A stretch of DNA of 64,000 nucleotides from Xylophilus rhododendri. Lineage in GTDB: Bacteria; Pseudomonadota; Gammaproteobacteria; Burkholderiales; Burkholderiaceae_C. The notes beneath the pieces were generated by a model. It did no database searches. It had not been told where the DNA came from and worked only from the letters and a program-made list of their open reading frames with translations. Positions within the stretch are counted from its first letter, which is position 1; each line of letters begins with the position of its first letter. A program made the position numbers and the translations under genes. Below are positions 19,935 to 29,756 of the stretch, in pieces. The DNA lies in assembly GCF_009906855.1 (NCBI RefSeq), contig NZ_CP047650.1, positions 5,704,001 to 5,768,000 on the forward strand. Direction: 5' to 3'.

Positions 19935-20951
19935 ATGCAAAAAACCTCCGCCTTTGCCCGTTCCACCCGCTTCGGCGCCCTCGGTCTTCTCGGCGCAGTG
20001 CTCGGCCTGGCTTCGGCCACGCCCGCCTTCGCGCAGGAATGGCCCTCCGCCAAGCCGATCACCCTGATCATGGGATTCCCGGCCGGCTCCGGCGTGGACG
20101 TGGTGGCGCGCAGCATCCAGGAGCCGCTGTCGAAGAAGCTCGGGCAGCAGGTCATCATCGACTACAAGTCCGGCGCCGCCGGCAACATCGCCAGCGAGTA
20201 CGTGGCCCACGCCAAACCGGACGGCTACACCCTGGCCTTCGGCACCGCCGCCACGCACGGCAGCAACGCGGCGATCTACAAGAAGCTGCCCTTCGACGTG
20301 GAGACCGACTTCGTGCCGGTGGCCCCGGTGCTGGACGTGTCCAATGTGCTGGTGATCAACCCAGACGTGATCGACGTGAAGACCCTCAAGGAGTTCGTCG
20401 CCGAGGTAAAGGCCCACCCCGGCAAGTACAACTACGCCTCCACCGGCAACGGCGCCGGCACCCACATGGCGTTTGCCGAGTTCAACGCCCGCACCGGCCT
20501 GCAGATGGTGCACGTGCCCTACAAGGGTGGCCCGGAAGCGATCACCTCGGTGGCGCGCGGCGAGACCTGCTGCATCATGAACCAGGTGCAGACGGTGCTG
20601 CCCCAGTACAAGGCCGGCAAGGTGCGGCTGCTGGGCGTGACGACGATCAAGCCGGTGCCGGCGATCAAGGAGGTGCCCACCATCGCCTCCAGCGGCCTGC
20701 CGGGCACCGAGGGTTTCGACAGTTCGATCTGGTTCGCGGTGTTCGCGCCCAAGGGCACGGATGCGGCCATCGTCTCCAAATTGAATGCGGCCATCGGCGC
20801 CGTCATGCAGGACCCGGAACTGCGCGCCAAATTCGAGGCCCAGGGCAACAGCATCCGCATCGAGGATCCGGCCCAGTTCAAAAAGACGGTGCACGACAAC
20901 CGCCTGAAGTGGGCCGAGGTCGCCAAGGCCGCCAACATCAGCGTCGACTGA
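19935..20951 (+). CDS. Bug-type tripartite tricarboxylate transporter solute-binding protein
   Basis: 338 residues from the ATG at 19935, which gives a Sec signal peptide (LGAVLGLASATPAFAQ). The mature protein has the Bug family start WPSAKPITLIMGFPAGSGVDVVARS, the GAAGNIASEYVAHAKPDGYTLAFG block and VPYKGGPEAITSVARGE near residue 195. It binds an organic acid or related solute in the periplasm. No TctA/TctB membrane genes are nearby. Its position after the flavoprotein/AhpD genes suggests it captures their substrate or senses it. Confidence 0.9.
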   Translation: MQKTSAFARSTRFGALGLLGAVLGLASATPAFAQEWPSAKPITLIMGFPAGSGVDVVARSIQEPLSKKLGQQVIIDYKSGAAGNIASEYVAHAKPDGYTLAFGTAATHGSNAAIYKKLPFDVETDFVPVAPVLDVSNVLVINPDVIDVKTLKEFVAEVKAHPGKYNYASTGNGAGTHMAFAEFNARTGLQMVHVPYKGGPEAITSVARGETCCIMNQVQTVLPQYKAGKVRLLGVTTIKPVPAIKEVPTIASSGLPGTEGFDSSIWFAVFAPKGTDAAIVSKLNAAIGAVMQDPELRAKFEAQGNSIRIEDPAQFKKTVHDNRLKWAEVAKAANISVD

Positions 20952-20968
20952 GGCCGCGGCGCCGCCGG

Positions 20969-21973
20969 CTACGAGGCTGCTCGCACATGGGGGCCGGGAC
21001 GGTAGTGGTACCGATGCTCGGCCGGCAGGCCGCCCGACCGGCCGAAGCTGCGCAGCCTGACCCAGAAGGCCTGCCCTTCGGAGATGTGGAGGTCGGGAAA
21101 GATGAAGGTGTTGTCCTGTTCCAGGAGGATGCTCAGGGTGGGGAAACCCGTGCCGTGGATGGTGACTTCGAAACTCCGGTTGTCCGGATCTCCATCGCTC
21201 ACCTGCAGGCGTTCCCCGCCGGCCAGCGTGCCGCCCTCTTGCACGCCCACGATGCGGGGGGCGTAAGGCGGTGGGTCCGGCGGGTAGGGGCCGGGCGGAG
21301 CCGGAGGCAGTGGCGGCAGCGGCGGCAAGCTGCTCTCCATGTGCCTGGCCTTGAGGATGCGCACGTTGAAATCGACCTGCGCATTGAAATGCAGGGAGCC
21401 GACCACCATGGTCAGGAGAGGCGACTGGTCCCAGTCGCGGTTCCAGTGCTCCACCTGGAAAGTCCTGCCCGGCAGGGTCATCTTGAAGAGCCTGGTCGCG
21501 TCGAAGCCGGTGTTGAAGTGCCCGTACACCAGCTCGCCCATGGCGACGAGTTCATCGGGCGAATTGTTGGCGAACATCACCCACAGCTTTTCCTCGGGAT
21601 AGTTGCGCAACGGCAGCCGGTTGTTGAACCGTATGCCCTGCGGCGGCTGGTCCATCATTCCTTCCTCGGTCGGCAGCGGCCAATACTCCTTGTACTGGAT
21701 GCGGCCGACACCGCGGTCGTCCAGGCGCAGGCCGATCCAGTTGCTGTCGGCGGGAAAGGGGGGAACCGGGATACGCGCGGCTTCCGCGGACCGGCTGTGG
21801 TCGTCGCTGGGAAAACTGAAGTCGGCGATGGGCGGCTGCCGGTGTTGGCCGCGGGTGCGGATCTCGACTTCCTCGCCGCCGAGGCTCAGCATGATCCTGA
21901 GACCGTCGTCGCGCGCTTGCGCGTGGGTTGAAGAGGACACCCGCCGGGACCATCTTCCATCGTCTGTTGGCAT
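20969..21973 (-). CDS. Hypothetical protein with a proline-rich linker
   Basis: 334 residues from the ATG at 21973, which is preceded by GGGGAGTC. I do not recognise the family. An N-terminal beta-rich domain (about 1-210, with several Trp and Phe) is joined by a proline-rich linker (about 213-240, SLPPLPPLPPAPP followed by more proline) to a smaller beta domain (about 243-325) that looks like an Ig/IPT-type fold (VTIHGTGFPTLSILLEQ). There is no signal peptide or membrane helix. It lies between two Bug genes, convergent with one. The function is unknown; a surface or structural protein exported by another route is possible. Confidence 0.6.
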   Translation of the reverse strand: MPTDDGRWSRRVSSSTHAQARDDGLRIMLSLGGEEVEIRTRGQHRQPPIADFSFPSDDHSRSAEAARIPVPPFPADSNWIGLRLDDRGVGRIQYKEYWPLPTEEGMMDQPPQGIRFNNRLPLRNYPEEKLWVMFANNSPDELVAMGELVYGHFNTGFDATRLFKMTLPGRTFQVEHWNRDWDQSPLLTMVVGSLHFNAQVDFNVRILKARHMESSLPPLPPLPPAPPGPYPPDPPPYAPRIVGVQEGGTLAGGERLQVSDGDPDNRSFEVTIHGTGFPTLSILLEQDNTFIFPDLHISEGQAFWVRLRSFGRSGGLPAEHRYHYRPGPHVRAAS

Positions 21974-22076
21974 GTTGACTCCCCGCAATCCGAATGACCG
22001 CGTGAGTCCGAATGCTAGTGAGCGTGAGTCTGGAGGCGGGGGTGTTGCGCCTAGGCAGAAAGGGCTAGGGGCTGGG

Positions 22077-23039
22077 TCACTCGGCCTTGATGCCGCCGGT
22101 GCGGATCACTTTCTCCCAGCGCGCGTCGTCGCCGCTCACCACACGCTCCATCTCGGGCGCCGCGCCGCAGGTGTTCACCGCGCCGATGCGGGCGAACTGC
22201 TCTTTGGTCTCCGGCAGGCGGCAGGCTTCGAGCAGGGCGGCGACGATCTTGTCCGCGCGCTCCAGCGGCACCTTGGTCGGGCCCATCAGGCCGACCCAGA
22301 CCGGCACGTCCATGCCCTGCAGGCCGGTGGCGCCGCCGACGGTGGGCGGATGGCCCAGCTCATCCAGGCGGTTCTTCGAGAAGGTGCCGAGCACCCGCGC
22401 CTTGCCGCTCTCCACCATCGGGTCGATCGAGGCCGCGCTGGTGATGATCATGCTGACCTGGCCGCCGAGCAGGTCGGTCAGCGCGGGCGATGCGCCGCGA
22501 TAGGGCACATGCAGGATCTCGATGCCCGCGGCCTGTGCCAGCAGCGCGCCGGTCAGGTGCGAGACCGAGCCGTTGCCGGTGGAGGCGTAGCTCAGCTGGC
22601 CGGGCCTGGCCTTGGCGTCCTTCAGCACATCGGCCAGGGTCTTGTAGGGGCTGTCGCTGCGCACGGCCAGGGTCATGGGGGTGTCGGCCACCAGGGCGAC
22701 CGATTGCAGGTCGCGTTTGGGGTCGTAAGGCAGCTTCTGCAGGTGCGGCGCCACGGTGATCGCGCCGCCGGTGGCCATCAGCAGCGTGGCGCCGTCGGTG
22801 GACTTGGCGACGGTGTCGGCCGCCACGATGCCGCCCGCGCCGGCCTTGTTCTCCACGATGACCGGAAAGCCCAGCTTCAGCGTGAGTTTGGTGCCCAGGT
22901 AACGCGCGATCACGTCCTGCGAGCCGCCGGCGGCGAAGGGCACGACGATGCGCAGCGGCTTGTCGGCCTGGGCGAAGGCGGAGGTGGCGAGGGCCGTGGC
23001 CAGCAGGGCGAGGGTGAGGCGGGAGGGGCGCAGGGACAT
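22077..23039 (-). CDS. Bug-type tripartite tricarboxylate transporter solute-binding protein
   Basis: 320 residues with a signal peptide (LTLALLATALATSAFAQ) and the Bug core: RIVVPFAAGGSQDVIARYLG, NKAGAGGIVAADTVAKSTDGATLL and LHVPYRGASPALTDLLGGQVSM. It is an orphan, with no TctA/TctB genes and no obvious enzyme partner; the ABC transporter operon upstream is separated by a hairpin terminator. The ligand is unknown. Confidence 0.9.
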   Translation of the reverse strand: MSLRPSRLTLALLATALATSAFAQADKPLRIVVPFAAGGSQDVIARYLGTKLTLKLGFPVIVENKAGAGGIVAADTVAKSTDGATLLMATGGAITVAPHLQKLPYDPKRDLQSVALVADTPMTLAVRSDSPYKTLADVLKDAKARPGQLSYASTGNGSVSHLTGALLAQAAGIEILHVPYRGASPALTDLLGGQVSMIITSAASIDPMVESGKARVLGTFSKNRLDELGHPPTVGGATGLQGMDVPVWVGLMGPTKVPLERADKIVAALLEACRLPETKEQFARIGAVNTCGAAPEMERVVSGDDARWEKVIRTGGIKAE

Positions 23040-23063
23040 GGGGGACTCCAGGCAAAACGAACA

Positions 23064-23084
23064 AGGCCCGCACTGAGCGGGCCT
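23064..23084 (-). terminator. Probable terminator of the ABC transporter operon
   Basis: AGGCCCGC and GCGGGCCT form an 8-bp stem with a 5-base loop. Read on the minus strand it is followed by TGTTCGTTTT, a modest T-rich tail, 59 bases past the stop of the ATPase gene. Confidence 0.65.
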
Positions 23085-23142
23085 GCTGGACGGAAGTTTA
23101 AGCAGCTACATGGCTTGGGCCCAACATCTGGTGTGTCTGGTT

Positions 23143-23917
<775 letters not shown>

Positions 23918-23934
<17 letters not shown>

Positions 23935-24574
23935 GGTTCAGTTTCCTCTCGAGGGCGCGGGCACACAGGCTGATGGGAAAGCACAGCGCGAAATACATCA
24001 GCGCCAGGCAGGCATAGACGACGAAGGGGCGGAAGGTGGCGTTGGAGATCATGCTGCCGGCCTTGGTCAGCTCGACGAAGCCGATCACCGATGCCAGCGC
24101 AGTGCCCTTGACCACCTGCACCAGAAAACCCACGGTGGGCGCCACCGCCAGGCGGGACGCCTGCGGCAGGATCACATGGCGCAGCTGTTCGCCGAAGGAC
24201 AGCGCCAGGCTGCCCGAGGCCTCCCACTGGCCCTTGGGCACGGCTTCCACGCAGCCGCGCCAGATGTCGGTGAGGTAGGCGCTGCTATAGAGCGTGAGCG
24301 CCAGCGCGGCCGACACCCAGGGCGAGGTGTCGATGCCGAACAGCGCCAGCCCGAAGTAGGACAAAAACAGCTGCATCAGCAGCGGCGTGCCCTGGAAGAG
24401 CTGCACGTAGCCGGCGACGCAGCGCCGCACGACGGGGCCGCGCGCCAGGCGCAGCACCAGCAGCAGCAGGCCGACGATGCCGCCGCCGACGAAGGCGACC
24501 AGCGACAGGTAGACCGTCCACTGCGCGGCGATCAGCAGGTTGCGCAGGATGTCCCAGAGGGTGAATTCGACCAT
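23918..24574 (-). CDS. Polar amino-acid ABC transporter permease (second)
   Basis: 218 residues with about five membrane helices and the binding-protein-dependent permease loop EASGSLALSFGEQLRHVILPQA, where the ATPase docks. It belongs to the HisM/GlnP group. It pairs with the permease encoded just upstream to form the heterodimeric channel. Confidence 0.92.
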
Positions 24575-24586
24575 GAACGTGGACTC

Positions 24587-25258
24587 CTAGCGGCCGAACA
24601 GCAGCCGCGGACCGGCCCAGTTCAGCAGGCGGCGCAGCACGATGGCCAGCACCAGGTAGACGAGCGTGGCGACGATCGAGGCTTCGAAGGAGCGGAAGTT
24701 GCGGCTCTGGATCAGGTTGGCGGCGTAGCTCAGCTCGGGCACCGAGATCTGGCCGCAGACCGCCGAGCCGAGCATCACGATGATGATCTGGCCGGTCATG
24801 GCGGTCCACACCTTGGCCAGGGCCGGCGGCAGCACCACCCGGGTGAAGATCTGCATGCGGCCCATGGCCAGGCTCTGTGCCGCCTCGATCTGGCCCGGGG
24901 GCGTGGCGGCGATGCCGGAGCGGATGATCTCGGTGGCGTAGGCGCTGAGGTTGATCACCATGGCGATCACCGCCGCCGTCTCGGGCGTCAGCTTCACGCC
25001 GGCTGCCGGCAGGCCGAAGAAGATGAAGAAGAGCTGCACGATGAAGGGCGTGTTGCGGATCAACTCCACATAGCTGCCCACCACCAGCTTGAGCCAGGCC
25101 GGCCCGCTGGCGCGCGACCAGGCGAAGGCCACGCCCACCACCAGGCCGATGACGGTGGCGACGGCCGTCAGGCCTATCGTCCAGCACACGCCGGTCAGCA
25201 GCAGCGGCCATTCGGCCAGCACCGCGGGGAAATCGAGTTGGATACGCACGTGCAGCAC
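24587..25258 (-). CDS. Polar amino-acid ABC transporter permease (first)
   Basis: 223 residues from a GTG at 25258; a second GTG at 25249 is the alternative start. It has HisM/GlnP-type helices, the family segment YVELIRNTPFIVQLFFIFFGLP and the EAA loop EAAQSLAMGRMQIFTRVVLPPA. It lies 12 bases before the second permease, in the same operon. Confidence 0.9.
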   Translation of the reverse strand: MLHVRIQLDFPAVLAEWPLLLTGVCWTIGLTAVATVIGLVVGVAFAWSRASGPAWLKLVVGSYVELIRNTPFIVQLFFIFFGLPAAGVKLTPETAAVIAMVINLSAYATEIIRSGIAATPPGQIEAAQSLAMGRMQIFTRVVLPPALAKVWTAMTGQIIIVMLGSAVCGQISVPELSYAANLIQSRNFRSFEASIVATLVYLVLAIVLRRLLNWAGPRLLFGR

Positions 25259-25332
25259 TCGCTCGGATGGTTGTTGTCGGGATGGCGGGGCTCAGGCGCC
25301 GCCCTGTGGAGGGCGGCGTGGGCCGGCCGGCT

Positions 25333-26127
25333 TTAGAGCGGCAGTTCGCCGGTGGTGCGGCCGAGCCACTTCTTGGACATGGCGTCCAGCGTGCCGTCCT
25401 TCTTGGCGTCGGCGATGATGGCGTTGACCTTGTTCTTGAGCGCGTCCTCGCCCTTGTTCATGCCGACGAAGCAGGGGCTGTCCTTGAGCAGCAGCTTGTA
25501 TTCGGCGCCGATCTTGGGGTTCTTCAGGATCATGTTGGCGGCGACCTGCGCGCTGGTGGCGATGGCCTGGGTCTGGCCGGCCACGTAGGCGGCGATGGTG
25601 GCGTTGTTGTCCTCGAAGCGGCGCACGTCCACGCCGGTCGGGATCATCTTGTTGAGTTCCTGGTCTTCCATGGCGCCGCGGGTCACGGCCACGGTCTTGC
25701 CGGCCAGGTCCTGGTAGCTCTTCACGTTGACGCTCTTGGGCGCGAACACGGCCTGGAAGAAGGGCGCGTAGGCGGCGCTGAAGTCGAGCACCTTCTCGCG
25801 CTCGGCGTTCTTGCCCAGGGTGGAGATCACCAGGTCGGCCTTGCCGGTCTGCAGGTAGGGGATGCGGTTGGCGCTGCTGACGGGGATCAGCTCGGCCTTC
25901 ACGCCCAGCTTGGCGGCGATCAGGCGGGCCATGTCGATGTCCAGGCCCTGGGGCGCCATGTCGGGGCCGACGAAGCCGTAGGGCGGGTAGTCGGTGGGGA
26001 TGGCGATCTTGAGCGTCTTGGACTTCATCACGTTGTCCAGGGCGGCTTGGGCGTGGACACCGGCGGCGCACAGCGCGGACGCGGCGGCGATCAGGCCGAG
26101 GACGAGGGGACGGCGGGCGAGAGTCAT
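25333..26127 (-). CDS. Polar amino-acid ABC transporter substrate-binding protein
   Basis: 264 residues from the ATG at 26127, with a signal peptide (LVLGLIAAASALCAAGVHAQ). It is a type-2 periplasmic binding protein of family 3: the KIAIPTDYPPYGFVGPDMAPQGLDIDMARLIA start, the strand LVISTLGKNAEREKVLDFS and the hinge LAGKTVAVTRGAMEDQELN are clear. It delivers an amino acid or related polar solute to the two permeases. The start overlaps the GntR stop by four bases, so regulator and transporter are co-expressed. Confidence 0.93.
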   Translation of the reverse strand: MTLARRPLVLGLIAAASALCAAGVHAQAALDNVMKSKTLKIAIPTDYPPYGFVGPDMAPQGLDIDMARLIAAKLGVKAELIPVSSANRIPYLQTGKADLVISTLGKNAEREKVLDFSAAYAPFFQAVFAPKSVNVKSYQDLAGKTVAVTRGAMEDQELNKMIPTGVDVRRFEDNNATIAAYVAGQTQAIATSAQVAANMILKNPKIGAEYKLLLKDSPCFVGMNKGEDALKNKVNAIIADAKKDGTLDAMSKKWLGRTTGELPL

Positions 26128-26891
26128 AACAAAGCTCCGAGATAGGTAGCGGGGGTTTCGGGGGAGGGTGGCTTGCCGTCGGACCTGGCCGGCGGCGATG
26201 GGGAAGCGGTGTTCTTGTCGACCGGCGCGAGTGCGTCGCGCAGGCCGCTCAGCGGGTCCTCGTCGGCCGAGGCAGGCTGCAGGCGCAGGGCGTCCTTCAC
26301 CGAGCCGATGTGGGCGGCCATCAGGGCCTGGGCACGCTCGGTGTCGCCGGCTTCCAGCGCGGCGACGATCTGCACGTGGTCCTCGCAGGACTGCGCCGCA
26401 TCGTGCGAGGACTGGTAGAGCATGGCGATCAGCGTGGTGCGGGCGGTGAAGTCGCGCAGGGTGTCGGCCAGCAGGTGGTTGCCCAGGCATTCGGCCAGGC
26501 AGACATGGAAGTCGCCCAGCAGGAAGCTGCGCGCGCCCACGTCGCTGCCGCGCACGGCGGCCTTCTCGCGCTGCAGGTGGCTCTTCAACTGCTTGATCGC
26601 GGCCTTGCCCATGGGCGGCATCTCGCGGATCAGGCCGACCTCGATCACCCGGCGCGCCTCGAAGGCCTCGCGGGCCTCGTCGCGCGAGGGCTCCACCACG
26701 AACCAGCCGCGCCGGGCGCTGACGGTGACGATGCCGCGGGTGGCCAGCCGGGTCAGGGCTTCCCGGACGATGGTGCGGCTGCAGTCGAACAGCATGGCCA
26801 GCTGCTGCTCGCCCAGGCGGGTGCCGGGGGCGAGCTTCTGGGCCATGACGGCTTCGATGATGCGGCTGCTGATGTCGGCTGCGGAGGGCAT
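26124..26891 (-). CDS. GntR family regulator, FCD subfamily
   Basis: 255 residues from the ATG at 26891; a longer in-frame start at 26963 gives extra residues that do not look like a regulator. The winged helix (about 8-70, RLGEQQLAMLFDCSRTIVREALTRLATRGIV) is followed by an FCD effector domain (about 85-220) with the metal-binding histidines in DFHVCLAECLGN and AAHI. It heads the ABC transporter operon and overlaps it, so it most likely controls this uptake system in response to the imported compound. The Pro/Ser-rich tail after residue 220 looks disordered. Confidence 0.9.
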   Translation of the reverse strand: MPSAADISSRIIEAVMAQKLAPGTRLGEQQLAMLFDCSRTIVREALTRLATRGIVTVSARRGWFVVEPSRDEAREAFEARRVIEVGLIREMPPMGKAAIKQLKSHLQREKAAVRGSDVGARSFLLGDFHVCLAECLGNHLLADTLRDFTARTTLIAMLYQSSHDAAQSCEDHVQIVAALEAGDTERAQALMAAHIGSVKDALRLQPASADEDPLSGLRDALAPVDKNTASPSPPARSDGKPPSPETPATYLGALL

Positions 26892-27006
26892 GCAGCCTGA
26901 TGAGCAGAAACCGTGCCACTGGTATACAAGCCCTGTGCACCGGAATGGTGGCGCTTGATGCACCAGCTTTGTCGCAGGGCCGCTCGCGACGCACCAAAAA
27001 CTACAA

Positions 27007-27034
27007 ACGCCCGGCCTGAATCCGGGCCGGGCGT
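27007..27034 (-). terminator. Rho-independent terminator of the NDH-2-like gene
   Basis: ACGCCCGGCC and GGCCGGGCGT make a perfect 10-bp stem with an 8-base loop. On the minus strand it is followed by TTGTAGTTTTT, 20 bases beyond the stop at 27054. Confidence 0.8.
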
Positions 27035-27053
27035 CGAGGAGAGCGCAGCTGTC

Positions 27054-28417
27054 TCAGGGCTTGGGGCCGCGCTCCCCCGGCGCCGGATGCTGCACACCGG
27101 CCACGATGCGCGCCGGCCGCTGGAAGTGGAAGTACGCCGTCGACCAGTCGAACAGCACTGCCAGCCGGTTGCGGAAACCGATCAGGAAATAGATGTGCGC
27201 GAACAGCCAGAACAGCCAGGCGCCGGTGCCGGAGAAGCGGATCGGCTTCTTCGGCCAGGGCGCCTGCAGGTCGACCACCGCCGCGCGCCGGCCGATGGTG
27301 GCCAGGTTGCCGTAGTCGGCATAACGGAAGGGCTCGGTCGGCTTGCCGGCCAGGCGGCGCAGGATGTTGGCGGCGGCGGCGCGGCCCATCTGCTTGGCGC
27401 CGGGCGAGACGCCGGGCACCGGCTTGGGCGGCTGGCCGGGCACATGGCTCTGTGCCGCGGCCAGGTCGCCGATGGCGGAGATCTCGGGGAAGTTCTGGAT
27501 CGACAGGTCGGGCTCGACGGCGATGCGGCCGGCGCGGTCCACGCTGGCGCCGGTGGCGCTGCCCAGCAGGCGGGCCAGCGGTGAGGCAGAGACGCCCGCC
27601 GCCCAGATCATGCAGCGGCTGGGAATGCGCACCGAGCCGGCCTCGCCGGCATCCACGTTCAGGCCTTCGCGGTCGATGTGGGTGACGCGGGTGCTCAGCC
27701 GCACATCCACGCCCAGGTGCACCAGCTGCGCCTCGGCCTTCTGCGACAGCTCGGGCGGGAAGGCCGCCAGCACCCGCGGGCCGCCCTCGACCAGCAGGAC
27801 CTGCGCGGTGCTCGGGTCGATGTGGCGGAACTCGCCCGGCAGCACCTTGTGGGCGATCTCGGAGAGCATGCCGGCCATCTCCACGCCGGTAGGCCCCGCG
27901 CCGATCACGACGAAGGTCAGCAGGGCCTTGCGGCGCTCGGGGTCGGTCTCGCGCTCGGCCGCCTCGAAGGCCAGCAGCACCCGGCGGCGGATGCGGAAGG
28001 CGTCGTCCAGCGTCTTCAGGCCGGGTGCATAGGGCGCCCATTCGTCGTGGCCGAAATAGCCGTGGCCGGCGCCGGCCGCCACGATCAGGTGGTCGTAGGG
28101 CAGGGAGGTGCCGTCGGCCAGCGCCACCTGGCGGCTGGCCGGATCGATGCCGACCGCCTCGGCCAGCAGCACGGTGACGTTGGGCTGGTGGCGGAACAGG
28201 TGGCGGATCGGCGCCGAGATGGAGGGCGCGGCCAGCCCCGCCGTGGCTACCTGGTAGAGCAGGGGCTGGAAGAGGTGGTGGTTGGCGCGGTCGATCAGCG
28301 TCACGTCGACGGGGCGTCGCGCAGGGCGCGGGCGGCTTCGAGGCCGCCGAAGCCGCAGCCGATGATCAGGACCTTGGGGCGGGATTGACGGGGATTAGGG
28401 TTTACGAGGGCTTGCAT
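27054..28417 (-). pseudogene. ndh: NDH-2-type NADH:quinone oxidoreductase, one-base frameshift near 28311
   Basis: The start ATG at 28417 reads a FAD-binding N-terminus with GCGFGGLEAARALRDAP, then runs into TGA at 28303-28301. One base off, the frame opens as VDVTLIDRANHHLFQPLLYQ and continues 416 codons to 27054. Family members read ..APVxVTLIDRxNHHLFQPLLYQVAT across this exact join, so one base is missing, most simply a C in the CCCC run (GGGG at 28311-28314 on the plus strand). Restored length is 454 residues, normal for NDH-2. A second nucleotide motif (VVIGAGPTGVEMAG) and a C-terminal membrane-binding helix region (LFWLFAHIYFLIGFRNR) are intact. Single-subunit, non-proton-pumping NADH oxidation is the expected role if functional. 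Confidence 0.85.
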
Positions 28418-28520
28418 TTTGCTGACATCATGCCATGGCATATGGTGCGCCGCAGCATGGGCCGGCCTCGTGGCGGCCGCGCTGTATGCTGCTGCGCCCT
28501 ATAAGAAACAGAGACTCCCC

Positions 28521-29747
28521 TTGACCGCCGACACGCCGCACACCCTGCCGATCCCGCCCATCGCCTCTCCCGTGCCCCGCGCCATGCGGCGCGTGTTCTG
28601 CCTGGAAGACCTGGAGGAGGCGGCGCGCCGTTTCCTGCCGCCCGCCATCTTTTCCTATGTGGTCAGCCCGGCCGAGACCGGCGCCACGCTGCACGACAAC
28701 CGCCGGGTGTTCGACGAGATCCGCTTCATCCCCCGAGTGTTGCGCAATGTGGCGGCCCGTTCGATCGGGACCACCCTGCTGGGTCGGGAATACGCCGCGC
28801 CCTTCGGCATCGCGCCCATGGGCGTGAGTGCGCTGACGGCCTACCGCGGCGACCGGGTGCTGGCCGAGGCGGCGGCGCGCGCCAATATCCCGATGGTGAT
28901 GAGCGGCTCCTCGCTCACCCGCATGGAGGAGGTGGCCGAGGCCGCGCCGCATAGCTGGTTCCAGGCCTATCTGCCGCCCACGCCCGAACGCATCGCCGCC
29001 CTGGTGGACCGCGCGGCGCGGGCCGGCTTCGGTACTTTGGTGGTCACCGTGGACGTGGCCGTGCGCGGCAGCACCGAGCACTACGAACGCGCCGGCTTCA
29101 GCAGCCCCTTGAAGCCGGACTGGCGCCTGCTCTGGGGCGGCGTCACCCATCCGCGCTGGGCGCTGGGCACCTTCGCGCGCACGCTGCTGACCGGCGGCCT
29201 GCCGCACTTCGAGAACAGCGACAACGACAAACGCATCGCCATCGTGGCGCGCAACGTGGTGCGCGAGTTCAGCGGCCGGGCGCACCTGGACTGGAGCGCC
29301 ATGCGCCGCATCCGCGAGCAGTGGAAGGGCAAGCTGGTGTTGAAAGGCGTGCTGCATCCGCAAGACGCGGTGACCGCGCGCGACGAGGGCATGGATGCGA
29401 TCGTGCTGTCCAACCACGGCGGCCGGCAGCTCGACGGCGCCGTCTCGCCGATGCGGGTGCTGCCGGCGGTGCGCGCGGCGGTGGGCGATGCGATGCCCAT
29501 CCTGATCGACAGCGGTTTCCGGCGCGGCACCGATGTGCTCAAGGCGCTGGCGCTGGGCGCGGACTTCGTGCTGGTCGGCCGGCCCTTCAATTACGCCGCG
29601 ACGGTGGGTGGGGCGGCGGGCGTGGCCCATGCCGCCGGCCTGCTGGCGCGCGAGACCGAGATGGCGCTGGGTATGCTCGGCGTCCATCGCATTGCCGATC
29701 TCTCGCCCGAGCTGCTGATGCTGCGGCCGGAAAGCTTTCTGTCCTGA
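28521..29747 (+). CDS. FMN-dependent alpha-hydroxy-acid dehydrogenase (L-lactate dehydrogenase family)
   Basis: 408 residues from a TTG at 28521, suggested by TATAAG at 28500-28505 that would start the mRNA a few bases before it; an ATG at 28584 (MRRVFCLEDLEEAARR) is the main alternative. The FMN TIM barrel shows PFGIAPMGVSAL, the substrate/FMN block WFQAYLP, LVVTVDV, the catalytic LVLKGVLHPQDA lysine strand, SNHGGRQLDGAVSP (catalytic His) and DSGFRRGTDVLKALALGADFVLVGRP. It oxidises L-lactate, mandelate or a similar 2-hydroxy acid. It ends ten bases before the dioxygenase gene, probably one transcript. Confidence 0.9.
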   Translation: MTADTPHTLPIPPIASPVPRAMRRVFCLEDLEEAARRFLPPAIFSYVVSPAETGATLHDNRRVFDEIRFIPRVLRNVAARSIGTTLLGREYAAPFGIAPMGVSALTAYRGDRVLAEAAARANIPMVMSGSSLTRMEEVAEAAPHSWFQAYLPPTPERIAALVDRAARAGFGTLVVTVDVAVRGSTEHYERAGFSSPLKPDWRLLWGGVTHPRWALGTFARTLLTGGLPHFENSDNDKRIAIVARNVVREFSGRAHLDWSAMRRIREQWKGKLVLKGVLHPQDAVTARDEGMDAIVLSNHGGRQLDGAVSPMRVLPAVRAAVGDAMPILIDSGFRRGTDVLKALALGADFVLVGRPFNYAATVGGAAGVAHAAGLLARETEMALGMLGVHRIADLSPELLMLRPESFLS

Positions 29748-29756
29748 CCTAGAAGC

